64,000 nucleotides of DNA from Bacteroidota bacterium (GCA_008933805.1 WBUH01000001.1:408344-472343); one strand, 5' to 3'. Counted from the first letter of the stretch, positions 42,619 to 51,841 are shown. Program-made: numbers and translations. Notes: generated by a model not told the origin, from the sequence alone.

Positions 42619-43158
42619 TTAAGGGGTTGCAAATGTATGTAAAGTTTCTATTAAGCGCAAAATATATTTACGTTTATGATAAATTTCTTTTGCTTTTAAC
42701 AGAAGTGTTTGTTTTTCAGCATCATTTGCTGCGTCGAATTTTATACCTGTTTCAGTAAGTTGTCCGTTTATGTCTGTTTGAAGGTCTTCAACTTGCTTTT
42801 GCAGCCCTGCAATCATGGTCTGGTCGGGGTTTAATTCAAACTCCATCAACGCCTCGTTAATGTCCATCATCTCCATTAAAAAATCAGGAGGCAACGAGTG
42901 TTTATCCCCTTCGGTTACCAATCCTTGCAAATCCAAAATGTGATGTACACGGCGGTAATAATCTTTTAAGGTTTTGTAGGCATTATTGTTCAGGGTGCTC
43001 ATCTCAAGCATTTCAGCTTGTTTAGCACTGTCTTCCTGTCCAAAATGGTCGGGGTGATAGCTGCGGGTATTCTGGTAGTATTTGTCCTTTAGCAGCTTCT
43101 CATCAATATTAAAAGCAACCGGCAGGCCAAAAAACTCAAAATAGTTAACAGATGTCAA
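42619..43158 (-). CDS. hscB: Fe-S cluster assembly co-chaperone HscB
   Basis: A 179-residue protein with an N-terminal J domain (NYFEFFGLPVAFNIDEKLLK, SYHPDHFG containing the intact HPD) and the C-terminal three-helix HscB domain (about 85-175: SLPPDFLMEMMDINEALMEF). It stimulates the ATPase of a dedicated Hsp70 (HscA) and delivers the IscU scaffold. hscA and isc genes are not adjacent; instead it follows rseP by 3 nt. The HSLPPDFLMEMMDINE segment is the family's diagnostic stretch. Confidence 0.92.
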   Translation of the reverse strand: MTSVNYFEFFGLPVAFNIDEKLLKDKYYQNTRSYHPDHFGQEDSAKQAEMLEMSTLNNNAYKTLKDYYRRVHHILDLQGLVTEGDKHSLPPDFLMEMMDINEALMEFELNPDQTMIAGLQKQVEDLQTDINGQLTETGIKFDAANDAEKQTLLLKAKEIYHKRKYILRLIETLHTFATP

Positions 43159-43161
43159 ACC

Positions 43162-44484
43162 TTACTTGGTGAAAATTTTATAAAAGTCGTTACCGAAGAT
43201 AAACACCATCAGCGACAGCAATATCACCATACCGATTACTTGCATCACGTGCAGGAATTTTTCGGGCAATGGGCGGCCGCTTACCATTTCTATCAGTAAG
43301 AATACAACGTGTCCGCCGTCAAGTGCGGGGATGGGAAGCAAGTTCATAAAGGCAAGGATTACCGATAGCAAACCGGTTAGGTTCCAAAAACGTTGCCAGT
43401 CCCAATCGCTGCCAAATTGCTGAGCAATGCCCACAGGGCCTGACAGTGACTTAGAAGCATCGGCTTCGCCTTGGAATATTTTGCCGAAGAAACGCACGTT
43501 AAGGCTTAGGTTTTCAGCGGCTAAATCATAACCCACACCAAAGCTTTGGCCAAAACTAAAGCGCTCAACAATAATGGTGTCGGGCAAATCGGTTTTTTGA
43601 ACAATGCCCATTTTGCCGTTTTTATCAATATTTGCTACCAGTTGTATCGTGTCTTTGTCACGAACCACTTTTAGCGGTGCCCAATGTTGCGGGTGTTTTC
43701 TGACTAATTTGGTAAACTCGTGGAAATACTTAACAGGCTGACCGTAAATCTCAATGATTTTGTCACCTCTTTTAAGAGCAGGGCTTTTACCGTTTGCGTT
43801 CACATAGGTTGAGTCAACCGTGAATTTTGTACGCATGGCGATAAAGTTGTTCTTATTATCCGCCATACTGTCTATAAACCCTTTAGGTAATGTAATATCT
43901 ACCCTTTTTCCATTGCGTTCTACTGTATATACAGCACCGTCCAAGTAATGGTTGGGGTTGGTTACCTCCCTAAAAGTGGTTACTTTCTTACCGTCAATTT
44001 CTAGAATTTTATCACCGTCTTCAAAGCCTACACTGCGACCCAAATCAAGGGCTGCAATACCGTGTATGGCTTTTTCCATCGGCTCAGATTCACGACCGTA
44101 GCCAAAAGCTAAAAAGGCAAAAATTAATATACCCAAAATGGCGTTTACAGTAACACCGCCAATCATTACGATTAGGCGTTGCCATGCCGGTTTGGCGCGA
44201 AACTCCCAAGGTTCTGGATCGTGTTTCAATTGGTCAGTGTCCAACGATTCATCAATCATACCGGCAATTTTCACATAGCCGCCCAATGGCAGCCAGCCTA
44301 TACCGTATTCTGTATCGCCCTTTTTAAAGCTGAATAGTTTTATTCCCCATGCGTCAAAAAACAGGTAGAATTTTTCTACCTTAATTCCAAAAGCCCTAGC
44401 GGCTAAAAAGTGTCCTAACTCGTGCAGGGTTACCAAAATGGCCAGTGATAGAATCAACTGTCCGGCCATTACCAATACATCCAT
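43162..44484 (-). CDS. rseP: RIP metalloprotease RseP (site-2 protease)
   Basis: A 440-residue integral membrane zinc protease. The HELGH zinc site is in the first helix (His21-Glu22-Leu-Gly-His25), the third ligand is in NLLPIPALDGGHV near residue 383, and a PDZ-type domain lies between (about 195-300: PALKRGDKIIEIYGQPVKYF). A shorter PDZ-like stretch, GRSVGFEDGDKILEIDGKKV, is also present. RseP cleaves anti-sigma factors and leftover signal peptides within the membrane, so it may act on the RskA-like protein encoded at 1028-1819 after a first cut. Four membrane segments are visible. hscB follows after 3 nt. Confidence 0.93.
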   Translation of the reverse strand: MDVLVMAGQLILSLAILVTLHELGHFLAARAFGIKVEKFYLFFDAWGIKLFSFKKGDTEYGIGWLPLGGYVKIAGMIDESLDTDQLKHDPEPWEFRAKPAWQRLIVMIGGVTVNAILGILIFAFLAFGYGRESEPMEKAIHGIAALDLGRSVGFEDGDKILEIDGKKVTTFREVTNPNHYLDGAVYTVERNGKRVDITLPKGFIDSMADNKNNFIAMRTKFTVDSTYVNANGKSPALKRGDKIIEIYGQPVKYFHEFTKLVRKHPQHWAPLKVVRDKDTIQLVANIDKNGKMGIVQKTDLPDTIIVERFSFGQSFGVGYDLAAENLSLNVRFFGKIFQGEADASKSLSGPVGIAQQFGSDWDWQRFWNLTGLLSVILAFMNLLPIPALDGGHVVFLLIEMVSGRPLPEKFLHVMQVIGMVILLSLMVFIFGNDFYKIFTK

Positions 44485-44530
44485 CTATGTTTATTTATTA
44501 TTTGTGGGCGATATTACAAATTTCGAGTCG

Positions 44531-44538
44531 CAAAGGTA
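44531..44538 (-). promoter_or_regulatory. Bacteroidota -7 box (TACCTTTG) for rseP-hscB
   Basis: A canonical TACCTTTG on the minus strand 46 nt upstream of the rseP start. A clear -33 TTG is lacking. Confidence 0.48.
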
Positions 44539-44570
44539 GTTTTTTTCGTTGAGTGGCTACGGCTAAACTA

Positions 44571-45437
44571 TTAAAAGTCTATTTCGCCGTATTTGCCCGC
44601 CTCATAATCCATAATGGCCGTTTGTATTTCTTTAAAGCTGTTCATCACAAAAGGACCGTAAGGAACAATCGGTTCGCCGATGGGCACACCGCCGTAAAGC
44701 ATCAGGTCACGGTCTTCGTCAGATGGGTTGCTAATGGGCAAGCCAACACTGTGTTCGTCAAATATTGCCATGTGGTAGCTACCCACAGGGGTTTTATCTT
44801 CTCCCAGTAATACTTCATTTTTGGGTGCGTAAGCAAAAATGTTGTAATCAAGCGGTACTTGTAGCATCACATCTGTTTTAGCAGGTAAGTGCAAATGGTA
44901 CACAAACACAGGGCTGAAGGTTTTTACAGGTGAAGCAAGCTCGCCGTAACTTCCGGCAAGTATTTTCAAATAGGCACCGTTTTCAAACTTGTGGCGTGGT
45001 ATTTCACTGTCATTCAGGTTAAAGTACTCAGGTTTGTGGCCTTTGTGCTTGGCAGGCAGGTTTATCCATAACTGAAAACCATGCAACAAACCTCCTTGCG
45101 ACGAAAAGTCCTTGCTTTGTTTTTCTGAATGAATAATGCCGCTCCCTGCTATCATGTATTGCATTCCCCCCGATTTGGCAATACCGTGGTTACCCATACT
45201 GTCTTTATGTTCTATCTCTCCTTCAAGAATGTAGGAAAGGGTAATAAAACCGCGGTGCGGATGCTCATCAGTACCTTTTTGGGGTCCGGGACCTTGTTGT
45301 GTAGGTCCCATTTGGTCAAGCAATAAAAAAGGGTCAAAATGTTTCAATTCCCTGTTGGGTAAGGGACGGTTTATATACATACCCGGAGCTAATAACTCCC
45401 TTGTGGCAGCGTATGTTTTAATTACTTTTCGGCTCAT
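44571..45437 (-). CDS. Pirin-family protein
   Basis: A 288-residue double-cupin protein: HPHRGFITLSYILEGEIEHK with the metal-ligand histidines, MQYMIAGSGIIHSEKQS, LHGFQLWINLPAKHKG and a C-terminal cupin with GEPIVPYGPFVMNSFKEIQT. Bacterial pirins bind iron, and some have quercetinase activity; others modulate enzymes such as pyruvate dehydrogenase. The N-terminal VIKTYAATRELLAPGMYINR is typical. It is a single gene; an 18-bp palindrome lies 13 nt upstream of the start. Confidence 0.92.
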   Translation of the reverse strand: MSRKVIKTYAATRELLAPGMYINRPLPNRELKHFDPFLLLDQMGPTQQGPGPQKGTDEHPHRGFITLSYILEGEIEHKDSMGNHGIAKSGGMQYMIAGSGIIHSEKQSKDFSSQGGLLHGFQLWINLPAKHKGHKPEYFNLNDSEIPRHKFENGAYLKILAGSYGELASPVKTFSPVFVYHLHLPAKTDVMLQVPLDYNIFAYAPKNEVLLGEDKTPVGSYHMAIFDEHSVGLPISNPSDEDRDLMLYGGVPIGEPIVPYGPFVMNSFKEIQTAIMDYEAGKYGEIDF

Positions 45438-45450
45438 TGTCGTAAGATTT

Positions 45451-45468
45451 CATTTGTAAATACAAATG
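45451..45468. promoter_or_regulatory. Palindromic operator-like site before the pirin gene
   Basis: CATTTGTA-AA-TACAAATG, a perfect inverted repeat with 8-bp arms and a 2-bp centre, 13 nt from the pirin ATG. It would overlap the leader or the promoter and looks like a dimeric regulator site. Confidence 0.45.
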
Positions 45469-45516
45469 TTGAGCCAAAGTGGTTTTTGGTGGTTAGTTGT
45501 TGGTAGGAGCGTTTTT

Positions 45517-45618
45517 GCGACGGGCATAAAGCCCATCGCTTTGAGAGTTGCAGCGCGGAGCAGGGTTTTAAACCCTGCTCCGCGCTAAAATTTTAAAGAA
45601 CAGGATTTTATATCCTGT
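45517..45618. repeat. Hairpin repeat cluster (three palindromes)
   Basis: Three consecutive palindromes. The first, at 45517-45539, has 9-bp arms (GCGACGGGC / GCCCATCGC, one mismatch) around ATAAA. The second, at 45552-45586, has perfect 17-bp arms (AGCGCGGAGCAGGGTTT and its complement). The third, at 45600-45618, is ACAGGAT-TTTAT-ATCCTGT. The same order of element types occurs at 57489-57818. The 227-nt gap between the pirin and lipoprotein genes holds nothing else recognisable. Confidence 0.8.
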
Positions 45619-45664
45619 AATTTTATTGCGGAGGGCTTTAACCCACCTTAGATTGAAGAAATAT

Positions 45665-46339
45665 CTACTTGCCGAGGTCACAAAAAAGGCTAGTCTTTCC
45701 TTTCGAAAGCCTTATAAAGTATATATTGAAATAACCTAATGAGCGAAGTGCATTTTTCAAATCAACCACTGTACCCATTTTTAGTTCGCGTTCAAAAAGT
45801 AGGTTTATGTTTGCTGTTTGAGGCTCCCAGCTATGAATTGGGGTTAAGAGTTTTGTTAAAGTATCTAAATCGTTATAATAGTTTCCTTGCCAGTAATATA
45901 AGGCAGTATCGGTTCCCCTTTTATAGCCTACTGTAATGGTATTTTCAATGATACTTCTCATTTCTATACTTTTTTTACAGCTATCGGTAATTAGATCAAT
46001 AATCATAAGAGGTTCAGAATAATAAGAAGGCTTTCCTCTTACATACCTGTTGCCATCTATTATCAAACTATCAGGATAAAACTTTGCAGGGAAAGATTGC
46101 GTGCCAATGTTTAGGGAACTTTCAGTGACAATCACTTTTTCCTGTATGCGGTTAAGCCATGATGTTACAACTGTTACACTGTCATTTTCAATATTCAGAT
46201 AGTCGAGTGTGTAGATTACCCACCCTGATTTGTAATTGTCTTTTACCAAAAACCATTCCCCTTCAATGGATTTATGGTTTTGTTCAGGCTTCAAACAGCC
46301 TAACTGCAATAAACAAAAAAGAAACAGCTGTAATCTCAT
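45665..46339 (-). CDS. Lipoprotein of unknown function
   Basis: A 224-residue protein with a lipoprotein signal (LFLFCLLQLGC, Cys15). The N-terminal part (IEGEWFLVKDNYKSGWVIYT) resembles lipocalin-like proteins of Bacteroidota, with strands SVTVVTSWLNRIQEKVIVTE and YPDSLIIDGNRYVRGK. The last 60 residues (INLLFERELKMGTVVDLKNA, LRSLGYFNIYFIRLS) resemble an ExbD-like C-terminal module, with a beta-alpha-beta pattern and a KNALRSLG helix. No named family is certain. It ends 4 nt before... no: its start codon lies 4 nt after the stop of the NUDIX gene, so they probably form one transcript. Confidence 0.68.
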   Translation of the reverse strand: MRLQLFLFCLLQLGCLKPEQNHKSIEGEWFLVKDNYKSGWVIYTLDYLNIENDSVTVVTSWLNRIQEKVIVTESSLNIGTQSFPAKFYPDSLIIDGNRYVRGKPSYYSEPLMIIDLITDSCKKSIEMRSIIENTITVGYKRGTDTALYYWQGNYYNDLDTLTKLLTPIHSWEPQTANINLLFERELKMGTVVDLKNALRSLGYFNIYFIRLSKGKTSLFCDLGK

Positions 46340-46343
46340 GCTA

Positions 46344-46898
46344 TCAAATCTTTCCCTCGTCCATCCATATTTTGGCCTTAAGCACCGTCATTACCGTAAG
46401 ACTGTCGGTCACTTCGTTATCCATTACCATGCGGTACAATTCAGCAAAAGGCAGTTTGCGCACCTCAAGACGTTCATCATCGTCGGGGTGTGGTTCGGTA
46501 AAGCTCAATCCCTTTGCTACATACATATAGGCATATTCGTTAGTAGCACTGTTGCTGGTATGGCTGGTGAGTAATAGCTGCCAATCACGGGCTATCACTC
46601 CGCATTCCTCTTGCAATTCACGCTTGGCACTCTCTATCGGCTCCACATCCAAATGACCGCCGCCTTCTGGTATTTCCCAACTGTATTGGTTAATAGGGTA
46701 GCGGTATTGGCCCACAATCCAAGTATTATAGTCATCGTCAAGCGGTAATACTCCAATAGCAAGGTTTTTAAACTCGGTAACTGTATAAATGCCATTGCTG
46801 CCGCCGGGGTTTATTACCTTATGGTGGTTAATGCGAACCCAAGGGGTTTCGTGCACAATCTCTGATGATAAAGTCGTCCAAGGGTTTTCCTGACTCAC
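46344..46898 (-). CDS. NUDIX hydrolase, ADP-ribose pyrophosphatase-like
   Basis: A 184-residue protein. The Nudix box is IPEGGGHLDVEPIESAKREL continuing QEECGV (about 76-102), in the form PEGGGxLxxxPxESAKRELQEE seen in ADP-sugar pyrophosphatases. The preceding WIVGQYRYPINQYSWE matches the substrate-side loop of the family. It probably hydrolyses ADP-ribose or a related nucleoside diphosphate sugar. A -7 box (TATTTTTG, 46915-46922) lies 16 nt before the start. The lipoprotein gene follows after 4 nt. Confidence 0.9.
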   Translation of the reverse strand: MSQENPWTTLSSEIVHETPWVRINHHKVINPGGSNGIYTVTEFKNLAIGVLPLDDDYNTWIVGQYRYPINQYSWEIPEGGGHLDVEPIESAKRELQEECGVIARDWQLLLTSHTSNSATNEYAYMYVAKGLSFTEPHPDDDERLEVRKLPFAELYRMVMDNEVTDSLTVMTVLKAKIWMDEGKI

Positions 46899-46914
46899 GT
46901 TTGTAAAGTTTTTT

Positions 46915-46922
46915 CAAAAATA
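46915..46922 (-). promoter_or_regulatory. Bacteroidota -7 box (TATTTTTG) for the NUDIX gene
   Basis: TATTTTTG on the minus strand, 16 nt before the NUDIX ATG. No -33 TTG is seen at the standard distance. Confidence 0.4.
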
Positions 46923-46952
46923 TCTTTTTACTACGCCCTGTGGGGTTTTATT

Positions 46953-48476
46953 TTGGTTAAAAAACCACAAGTATTGATAAACAAGGCACAAGTACAAAAA
47001 CGTTTCAATGTAATAGCGCTTTGGTTTTTAGTTATGGCCTATCTACACTACTTGCGCCCCCTGTTTTTGGTTGATTTTTGGTACGATGAGGTGATGAGTT
47101 TAGAAGAGTTCATTCTTGTACCCTTCAAAAAAACCGTTACCGATTACCCTGTCCCCAATAATCATATCTTTTTTAGCCTGTTGATGAACGGCTGGCTGAA
47201 ATTATGGGGCATACACACCTTTGCCGAAGCCGTGCAATCCATTTGGGTAGTTAGGTTATTGCCCGCGTTATTTAGTGCGGGAGCATTGTTTACTGTAACC
47301 GCCACCGTAAACAGGGCTACAAAACAACAATGGTGCGTAGTGGGCATGGTTGCCCTTATGGCTATGCTGCCTTTTTATAACTACGCAACGCAGGTAAGAG
47401 GGTATGGGCTTAGTATAATGCTGATTACATTGATAACCAACAGGCTGTTAGCCTATTACCAAACCCGCAAAGCAAAGTGGGGTGTATGGGCAAGTGTATT
47501 CACAGCATTGTTTATTTATACTATCCCTTCTAATCTATACCCTGTGATTGCGTTCTTAGCCGTTGCAGGAACAATGTGCTTACGGACATTAGCTAAGGAA
47601 GGCTTTAAACAGGCTGTAAATTCAGTTCATGCAAAGGCGGCGTTGTTTGTGGGGAGTGGAGTTGTGATTGCCATTGTATTATACCTTCCCGTTTTTAAAC
47701 AGGTAATTAGTAACGACTATGTGAAATCAGCGGGGATGTTCAGGGCTGAGATATGGAACGAAGCCTTACAAATAGTTAGGTATTTGCTAAAACCGTATTA
47801 CATATCTCTTATTCTTATACTGTGGGGGTTATGGTTTGCAGTGGCCAAAAAAGCTGATATGCGAATAGTGATTGCACTGGCAGTTGTAATTATTTTGCCC
47901 TTTGTCTTTAGCTATATACGCGGCGATAGACCTTTTGATAGGGTGTTTTTATGGATATGTCCTTTGCTGGCAATTATAGTGGGGGTGTTGTACACCCATT
48001 TGCACGAAGGCTTTATTAAACGCTCTATGATGGCTACTTCGTTTCACTTTGTTGTTACACTTGGTTTTATTTGGGGCTTGCAGGATGCAAAAGGACACAG
48101 CCAGCTACGATTAGCCGATGACCTGAAAAACGAAGTAAACCGCTGTGATATTTATTACAACAATCTGCTTACTACGTATCATACTAATCAAAATTTGGGG
48201 TGGTTTAAACAAAACTACTATAGTGATAGTGCAGTGGTGTATTTGCACGAAGTAGATAAGTATGCCATGCAGGGATATTTACCCTTACACGCTATACAAT
48301 GGGAGCCAGACCCGCAAAAAATTAAATCGGTGGATAGGTATTTTATCATCACTTTAGCCCCTACCCAAGCCCAAAACTATTATTTGCAGTTTGACAGTAA
48401 CTATACGTTTAAAAGACTCAATCCAGATTTGGATTATGTGAATATTGTAGAGGCTGTACGGGTTGATAAACAGTAG
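46953..48476 (+). CDS. Membrane glycosyltransferase-like protein (GT39/PMT-like)
   Basis: A 507-residue protein with about ten membrane helices and, after the first, the acidic loop FLVDFWYDEVMSLEEFILVP followed by DYPVPNNHIFFSLLMNGWLK. This is the layout of lipid-phosphate-sugar-dependent glycosyltransferases of the GT39 type (Asp-Glu in the first extracytoplasmic loop). The C-terminal 110 residues are soluble and extracytoplasmic. The start used is TTG at 46953; the next ATG (47037) would cut into the first helix. The acceptor is unknown. The closest alternative is an uncharacterised DUF2029-like transferase. Confidence 0.72.
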   Translation: MVKKPQVLINKAQVQKRFNVIALWFLVMAYLHYLRPLFLVDFWYDEVMSLEEFILVPFKKTVTDYPVPNNHIFFSLLMNGWLKLWGIHTFAEAVQSIWVVRLLPALFSAGALFTVTATVNRATKQQWCVVGMVALMAMLPFYNYATQVRGYGLSIMLITLITNRLLAYYQTRKAKWGVWASVFTALFIYTIPSNLYPVIAFLAVAGTMCLRTLAKEGFKQAVNSVHAKAALFVGSGVVIAIVLYLPVFKQVISNDYVKSAGMFRAEIWNEALQIVRYLLKPYYISLILILWGLWFAVAKKADMRIVIALAVVIILPFVFSYIRGDRPFDRVFLWICPLLAIIVGVLYTHLHEGFIKRSMMATSFHFVVTLGFIWGLQDAKGHSQLRLADDLKNEVNRCDIYYNNLLTTYHTNQNLGWFKQNYYSDSAVVYLHEVDKYAMQGYLPLHAIQWEPDPQKIKSVDRYFIITLAPTQAQNYYLQFDSNYTFKRLNPDLDYVNIVEAVRVDKQ

Positions 48477-48566
48477 TTTGTAAAAAAAATCTACTACAGA
48501 AACACTACTGACATAGGGCTGTCATAACCCCGCTGTTGTTTTGTATCATAAACTAATAACACTACT

Positions 48567-49106
48567 ATGATACTTACACAAACCACCGAAATTTCACTTA
48601 AAACACAAATGGAGGATTTTGCTGCCTATAACCAATGGGCTAACAAAACACTGGTTGATTGGCTGAAGACCAAACCAGTTGAAGTGTTTACCAAAAACAT
48701 ACCCTCAAGCTTCCCTACTTTGCAAAAAACATTGATGCACATTTGGGATGTTGAACAAGGTTGGATAGCAAGATTACAGGGTATGGCTACAAAATCGTTC
48801 ACGTGGGAAGGGTTTGACGGAACACTTGAGGATATTATCGAGGGGCTACTGGAGCAATCTGAAAATACAGCATTGTATGTACAGGCTCTTACCGAAGATG
48901 AGTTAATGGGCGATTGCTTTTTCTCCATACCCTATGTGGGCGATCATACCGTATCTCGCTACGAAATCTTGCAACACGCGTTTTGCCACAGTATTTACCA
49001 TAGGGGGCAAGTAATAACCATGGGACGTAACTTAGGGTTTACGGATGCACCCATGACTGATTTTATGTTTTATCTTCTACGTGTGAAACGCGCATTACAT
49101 GACTAA
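48567..49106 (+). CDS. DinB-family protein
   Basis: A 179-residue four-helix bundle of the DinB type: EDFAAYNQWANKTLVDWLKT, QKTLMHIWDVEQGWIARLQG (first metal His), and EILQHAFCHSIYHRGQVITM with the last two His of the triad, then GRNLGFTDAPMTDFMFYLL. The family includes thiol S-transferases and metal-bound enzymes. The 8-nt overlap with the following winged-helix gene indicates translational coupling. Confidence 0.88.
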   Translation: MILTQTTEISLKTQMEDFAAYNQWANKTLVDWLKTKPVEVFTKNIPSSFPTLQKTLMHIWDVEQGWIARLQGMATKSFTWEGFDGTLEDIIEGLLEQSENTALYVQALTEDELMGDCFFSIPYVGDHTVSRYEILQHAFCHSIYHRGQVITMGRNLGFTDAPMTDFMFYLLRVKRALHD

Positions 49107-50166
49107 GGAAGAAATACTTGAGCAGCGCTTGCAAAGGCAGCATTTTACCCGACAGCCGCATACCAACGCTGCTGAATTGGTGACTGCTTTGGTAGCTGTG
49201 CAATCGCAAGAATATGCAGGAGCCAAATGGGCACTGGGCTTGCGTTTGCCCGGCACAACCGACGAGTTGATTGATGCTGCCTTTAATGCGGGCGAGATAC
49301 TGCGAACACACGTGCTTAGGCCTACGTGGCATTTTGTGGCTCCGCAGGATATACGCAGTTTACTGCAACTTACTGCACCCTACATTCATGCCCTTAGCGA
49401 TTACTACTATCGGCAAAAACAGTTGGATGCAAAAGTGTTTTTGCAATGCAATTCTATTATTGAAAAGGCACTGCGTGATAATAACTACCTTACACGTGAA
49501 GAGCTGAAAGAAGAGTTTGATAAGCACGGAATAGAGACAGATACGTTACGGCTGGCTTATATAATGATGCAGGCAGAGCTTGAAGGACTTATTTGCAGCG
49601 GCCCACGAAAGGGAAAACAGTTTACCTATGCACTAATGGATGAGCGGGTACCAGCCACTAAGCCCTTGAAACGAGAAGAAGCTTTGGAACAGTTTACTCG
49701 GCGTTATTTTGACGGGCACGGGCCTGCCACCATACATGATATGGCCAAATGGAGCGGTTTGAGAATAGGGGATGTGAAAGAGGGGATAAGCTTGGCCGGA
49801 AACAGCTTACAATCAGAAATGGTGGGAAAGCATGAGTTTTGGTTTACACCTTTAATGCCGATTGAAAATAGTAATACTGATAACGTTTGGATGTTGCCTA
49901 CCTACGATGAATATGTGATAGGATATAAAGTAAACGAGGTATTTATGGATGTTGCAAAACCCCAAGGTAGTTTAACTTTTGACAGCACCGTGATGATTAA
50001 CGGAGTACTGAAGGGCTGCTGGCGACGAACTATCAACAAAAAGACAGCTGTTTTTGAAGTTAGTATGTTTACAAAACCAGAAAAGGCCCTGCGAAAGCAA
50101 ATAGAAGCGGCATGCGAGAAATACGCAACCTTTTTTGGGGTAAAAGCAGAAGTGTTTTTTGTTTGA
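49099..50166 (+). CDS. Winged-helix DNA-binding protein of the AlkX/AlkZ-like (HTH_42) family
   Basis: A 355-residue protein. VTALVAVQSQEYAGAKWALG carries the Q-x-Q motif (VQSQ) of the family, and GEILRTHVLRPTWHFVAPQD is its second signature, followed by LTREELKEEFDKHGIETDTL, HGPATIHDMAKWSGLRIGDV and a C-terminal YDEYVIGYK. Relatives are DNA glycosylases (AlkZ, AlkX) that unhook crosslinks, but many members are uncharacterised. Length fits. It overlaps the DinB-family gene by 8 nt, so a shared role in damage handling is possible but unproven. Confidence 0.85.
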   Translation: MTKEEILEQRLQRQHFTRQPHTNAAELVTALVAVQSQEYAGAKWALGLRLPGTTDELIDAAFNAGEILRTHVLRPTWHFVAPQDIRSLLQLTAPYIHALSDYYYRQKQLDAKVFLQCNSIIEKALRDNNYLTREELKEEFDKHGIETDTLRLAYIMMQAELEGLICSGPRKGKQFTYALMDERVPATKPLKREEALEQFTRRYFDGHGPATIHDMAKWSGLRIGDVKEGISLAGNSLQSEMVGKHEFWFTPLMPIENSNTDNVWMLPTYDEYVIGYKVNEVFMDVAKPQGSLTFDSTVMINGVLKGCWRRTINKKTAVFEVSMFTKPEKALRKQIEAACEKYATFFGVKAEVFFV

Positions 50167-50169
50167 TAC

Positions 50170-50949
50170 TTATTTTTCGATTACTACAAACAAGTAGTCA
50201 CCCAACTCATCGTTATAGCGGGCTTTAACTTTTTCAAAAGTTCCGCGTTCAATATCAGTAGCAAGTTGTGCAAGTCCTTGTTCCACTTCTTCTTTGTTTG
50301 CCAGGGCAGCAAACGAAGAAATACCCTGACGTATTTGAGCATCAAAGTATAGTTTAGGTTGATTTTTACCCACGTACAAAAACTTGTCCTGCAAGTCGTT
50401 TTTCACGTAGTACTTATGATTGGCAGTAATGTTTAATCCCGCTTCCGAAACAGCGGATTCAATAGCGGTGTATGATGGCATCTGACGGATTGAGCGTTCA
50501 AGCATTTTAGGGAAATAATGATTGAGCCAATACCCTTGCATTTGCTCAGCCGTTGAGGTAAAAATTACCATACGGGCATTGGGTTTCAACACACGGTACA
50601 GCTCTTTAAAAGCAAGAATTAAATTAGTCCAGTGGTGAATGGTAAGAGTACCTATCGCTCCGTCAAAATAATTGTCGGTAAACGGAATGTTCTCTGCACT
50701 GCCTAATTGCCATTTCACCGATTGACTTTTGGTTTTGGCTTGCTCTAACATCAATGTTGAAGGTTCAACACCCACCATGTTAATGCCTTTGTGGGCCAGC
50801 GTGATAGTATAATTGCCCGTACCGCACCCTATATCCAAACAAACCCCTTCAGGTTGTGGCTGTAATAATCCAAAAAGCGTTTGCGCCAAATACGGGTCGG
50901 CGGTACGTGTTTGATTGTATTGGCTGCCAATGGTGTTATAGGTCGTCAT
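50170..50949 (-). CDS. Class I SAM-dependent methyltransferase
   Basis: A 259-residue protein started at the ATG at 50947-50949 (MTTYNTIGSQYNQTRTADPY), which matches the usual N-terminus; an earlier in-frame ATG at 50997 adds a basic extension not expected for the family. Motif I is VCLDIGCGTGNYTITL, the acidic residue of motif II is VGVEPS, and NYFDGAIGTLTIHHWTNLIL is the post-II region. The fold is the UbiE/methyltransferase-11 type. The substrate is not predictable. It is convergent with the winged-helix gene, 3 nt apart, with no terminator between. Confidence 0.87.
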   Translation of the reverse strand: MTTYNTIGSQYNQTRTADPYLAQTLFGLLQPQPEGVCLDIGCGTGNYTITLAHKGINMVGVEPSTLMLEQAKTKSQSVKWQLGSAENIPFTDNYFDGAIGTLTIHHWTNLILAFKELYRVLKPNARMVIFTSTAEQMQGYWLNHYFPKMLERSIRQMPSYTAIESAVSEAGLNITANHKYYVKNDLQDKFLYVGKNQPKLYFDAQIRQGISSFAALANKEEVEQGLAQLATDIERGTFEKVKARYNDELGDYLFVVIEK

Positions 50950-51082
50950 GCGATGTGTGTGTTTACGACGTGATTTTTTTAGACAAAAAATACTCAATTA
51001 GTTTGAAATGGAGTATAAGTAGGTTCAATCAGTTTAAGCAATCAATGAGCAAAATTATAAACTGACGAGGGTTGAAAAGGTA

Positions 51083-51802
51083 CTAAGCCATTTCCAACTT
51101 AGGCAATTGCCATTCGGGTATTGTACCGTCAGCATTCTCCACCAAACCGTCGCGTAAGCGAACAATGCGTTTGGCGCGCTGTGCAATATCTTCTTCGTGG
51201 GTAACCACAATAATAGTGTTGCCTTGTTTGTGTAAATCTTCAAACAACTGCATTATTTCAACAGAGGTTTTGGTATCCAAGTTACCGGTAGGCTCATCGG
51301 CCAATATAATACTGGGTCTGTTTACAAGTGCGCGGGCCACGGCAACACGTTGACGCTGGCCTCCCGACAGTTCATTCGGGCGGTGGTTAACACGGTCGCC
51401 CAAACCCACTGATTTCAACACTTCCATGGCGCGCTCCAAACGTTCTTCTTTTTTTATCCCTGCATATATTAAGGGCAACGCCACGTTCTCAAGAGACGAT
51501 AAACGGGGCAATAGGTTAAACGTTTGAAATACGAACCCGATTTCTTGATTACGGATATCGGCCAGCTCATTATCCCCCATGCTGCTCACATCTTTCCCGT
51601 TCAGCATATAAGTGCCCGATGTTGGGGTATCCAATGCTCCCAATACATTCATCAAGGTAGATTTTCCCGAACCCGAAGGTCCCATCAAAGCCACGTATTC
51701 ACCCTTAAATATTTCGATGTTTACATCTTTAAGAGCATACAGCACCTCGGTGCCCATAATATACCTGCGTTGGATATGTTGTAAATGGATTAATGCACTC
51801 AT
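51083..51802 (-). CDS. ABC transporter ATP-binding protein, LolD/MacB type
   Basis: A 239-residue ATPase: Walker [10 protein letters not shown] (about 40-48), Q-loop [15 protein letters not shown], signature [15 protein letters not shown], Walker [17 protein letters not shown] and switch His in VVTHEEDIA. The short spacing and the phrase [20 protein letters not shown] are typical of the MacB/LolD/FtsE class that powers membrane permeases with periplasmic loops (lipoprotein or export complexes). No permease is adjacent: upstream is gatC, downstream a methyltransferase gene. The partner must be elsewhere. Confidence 0.92.
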   Translation of the reverse strand: MSALIHLQHIQRRYIMGTEVLYALKDVNIEIFKGEYVALMGPSGSGKSTLMNVLGALDTPTSGTYMLNGKDVSSMGDNELADIRNQEIGFVFQTFNLLPRLSSLENVALPLIYAGIKKEERLERAMEVLKSVGLGDRVNHRPNELSGGQRQRVAVARALVNRPSIILADEPTGNLDTKTSVEIMQLFEDLHKQGNTIIVVTHEEDIAQRAKRIVRLRDGLVENADGTIPEWQLPKLEMA

Positions 51803-51841
51803 GGAATTTTAATTTGGGATTAAAAGTTGTTGAAATGTAGC

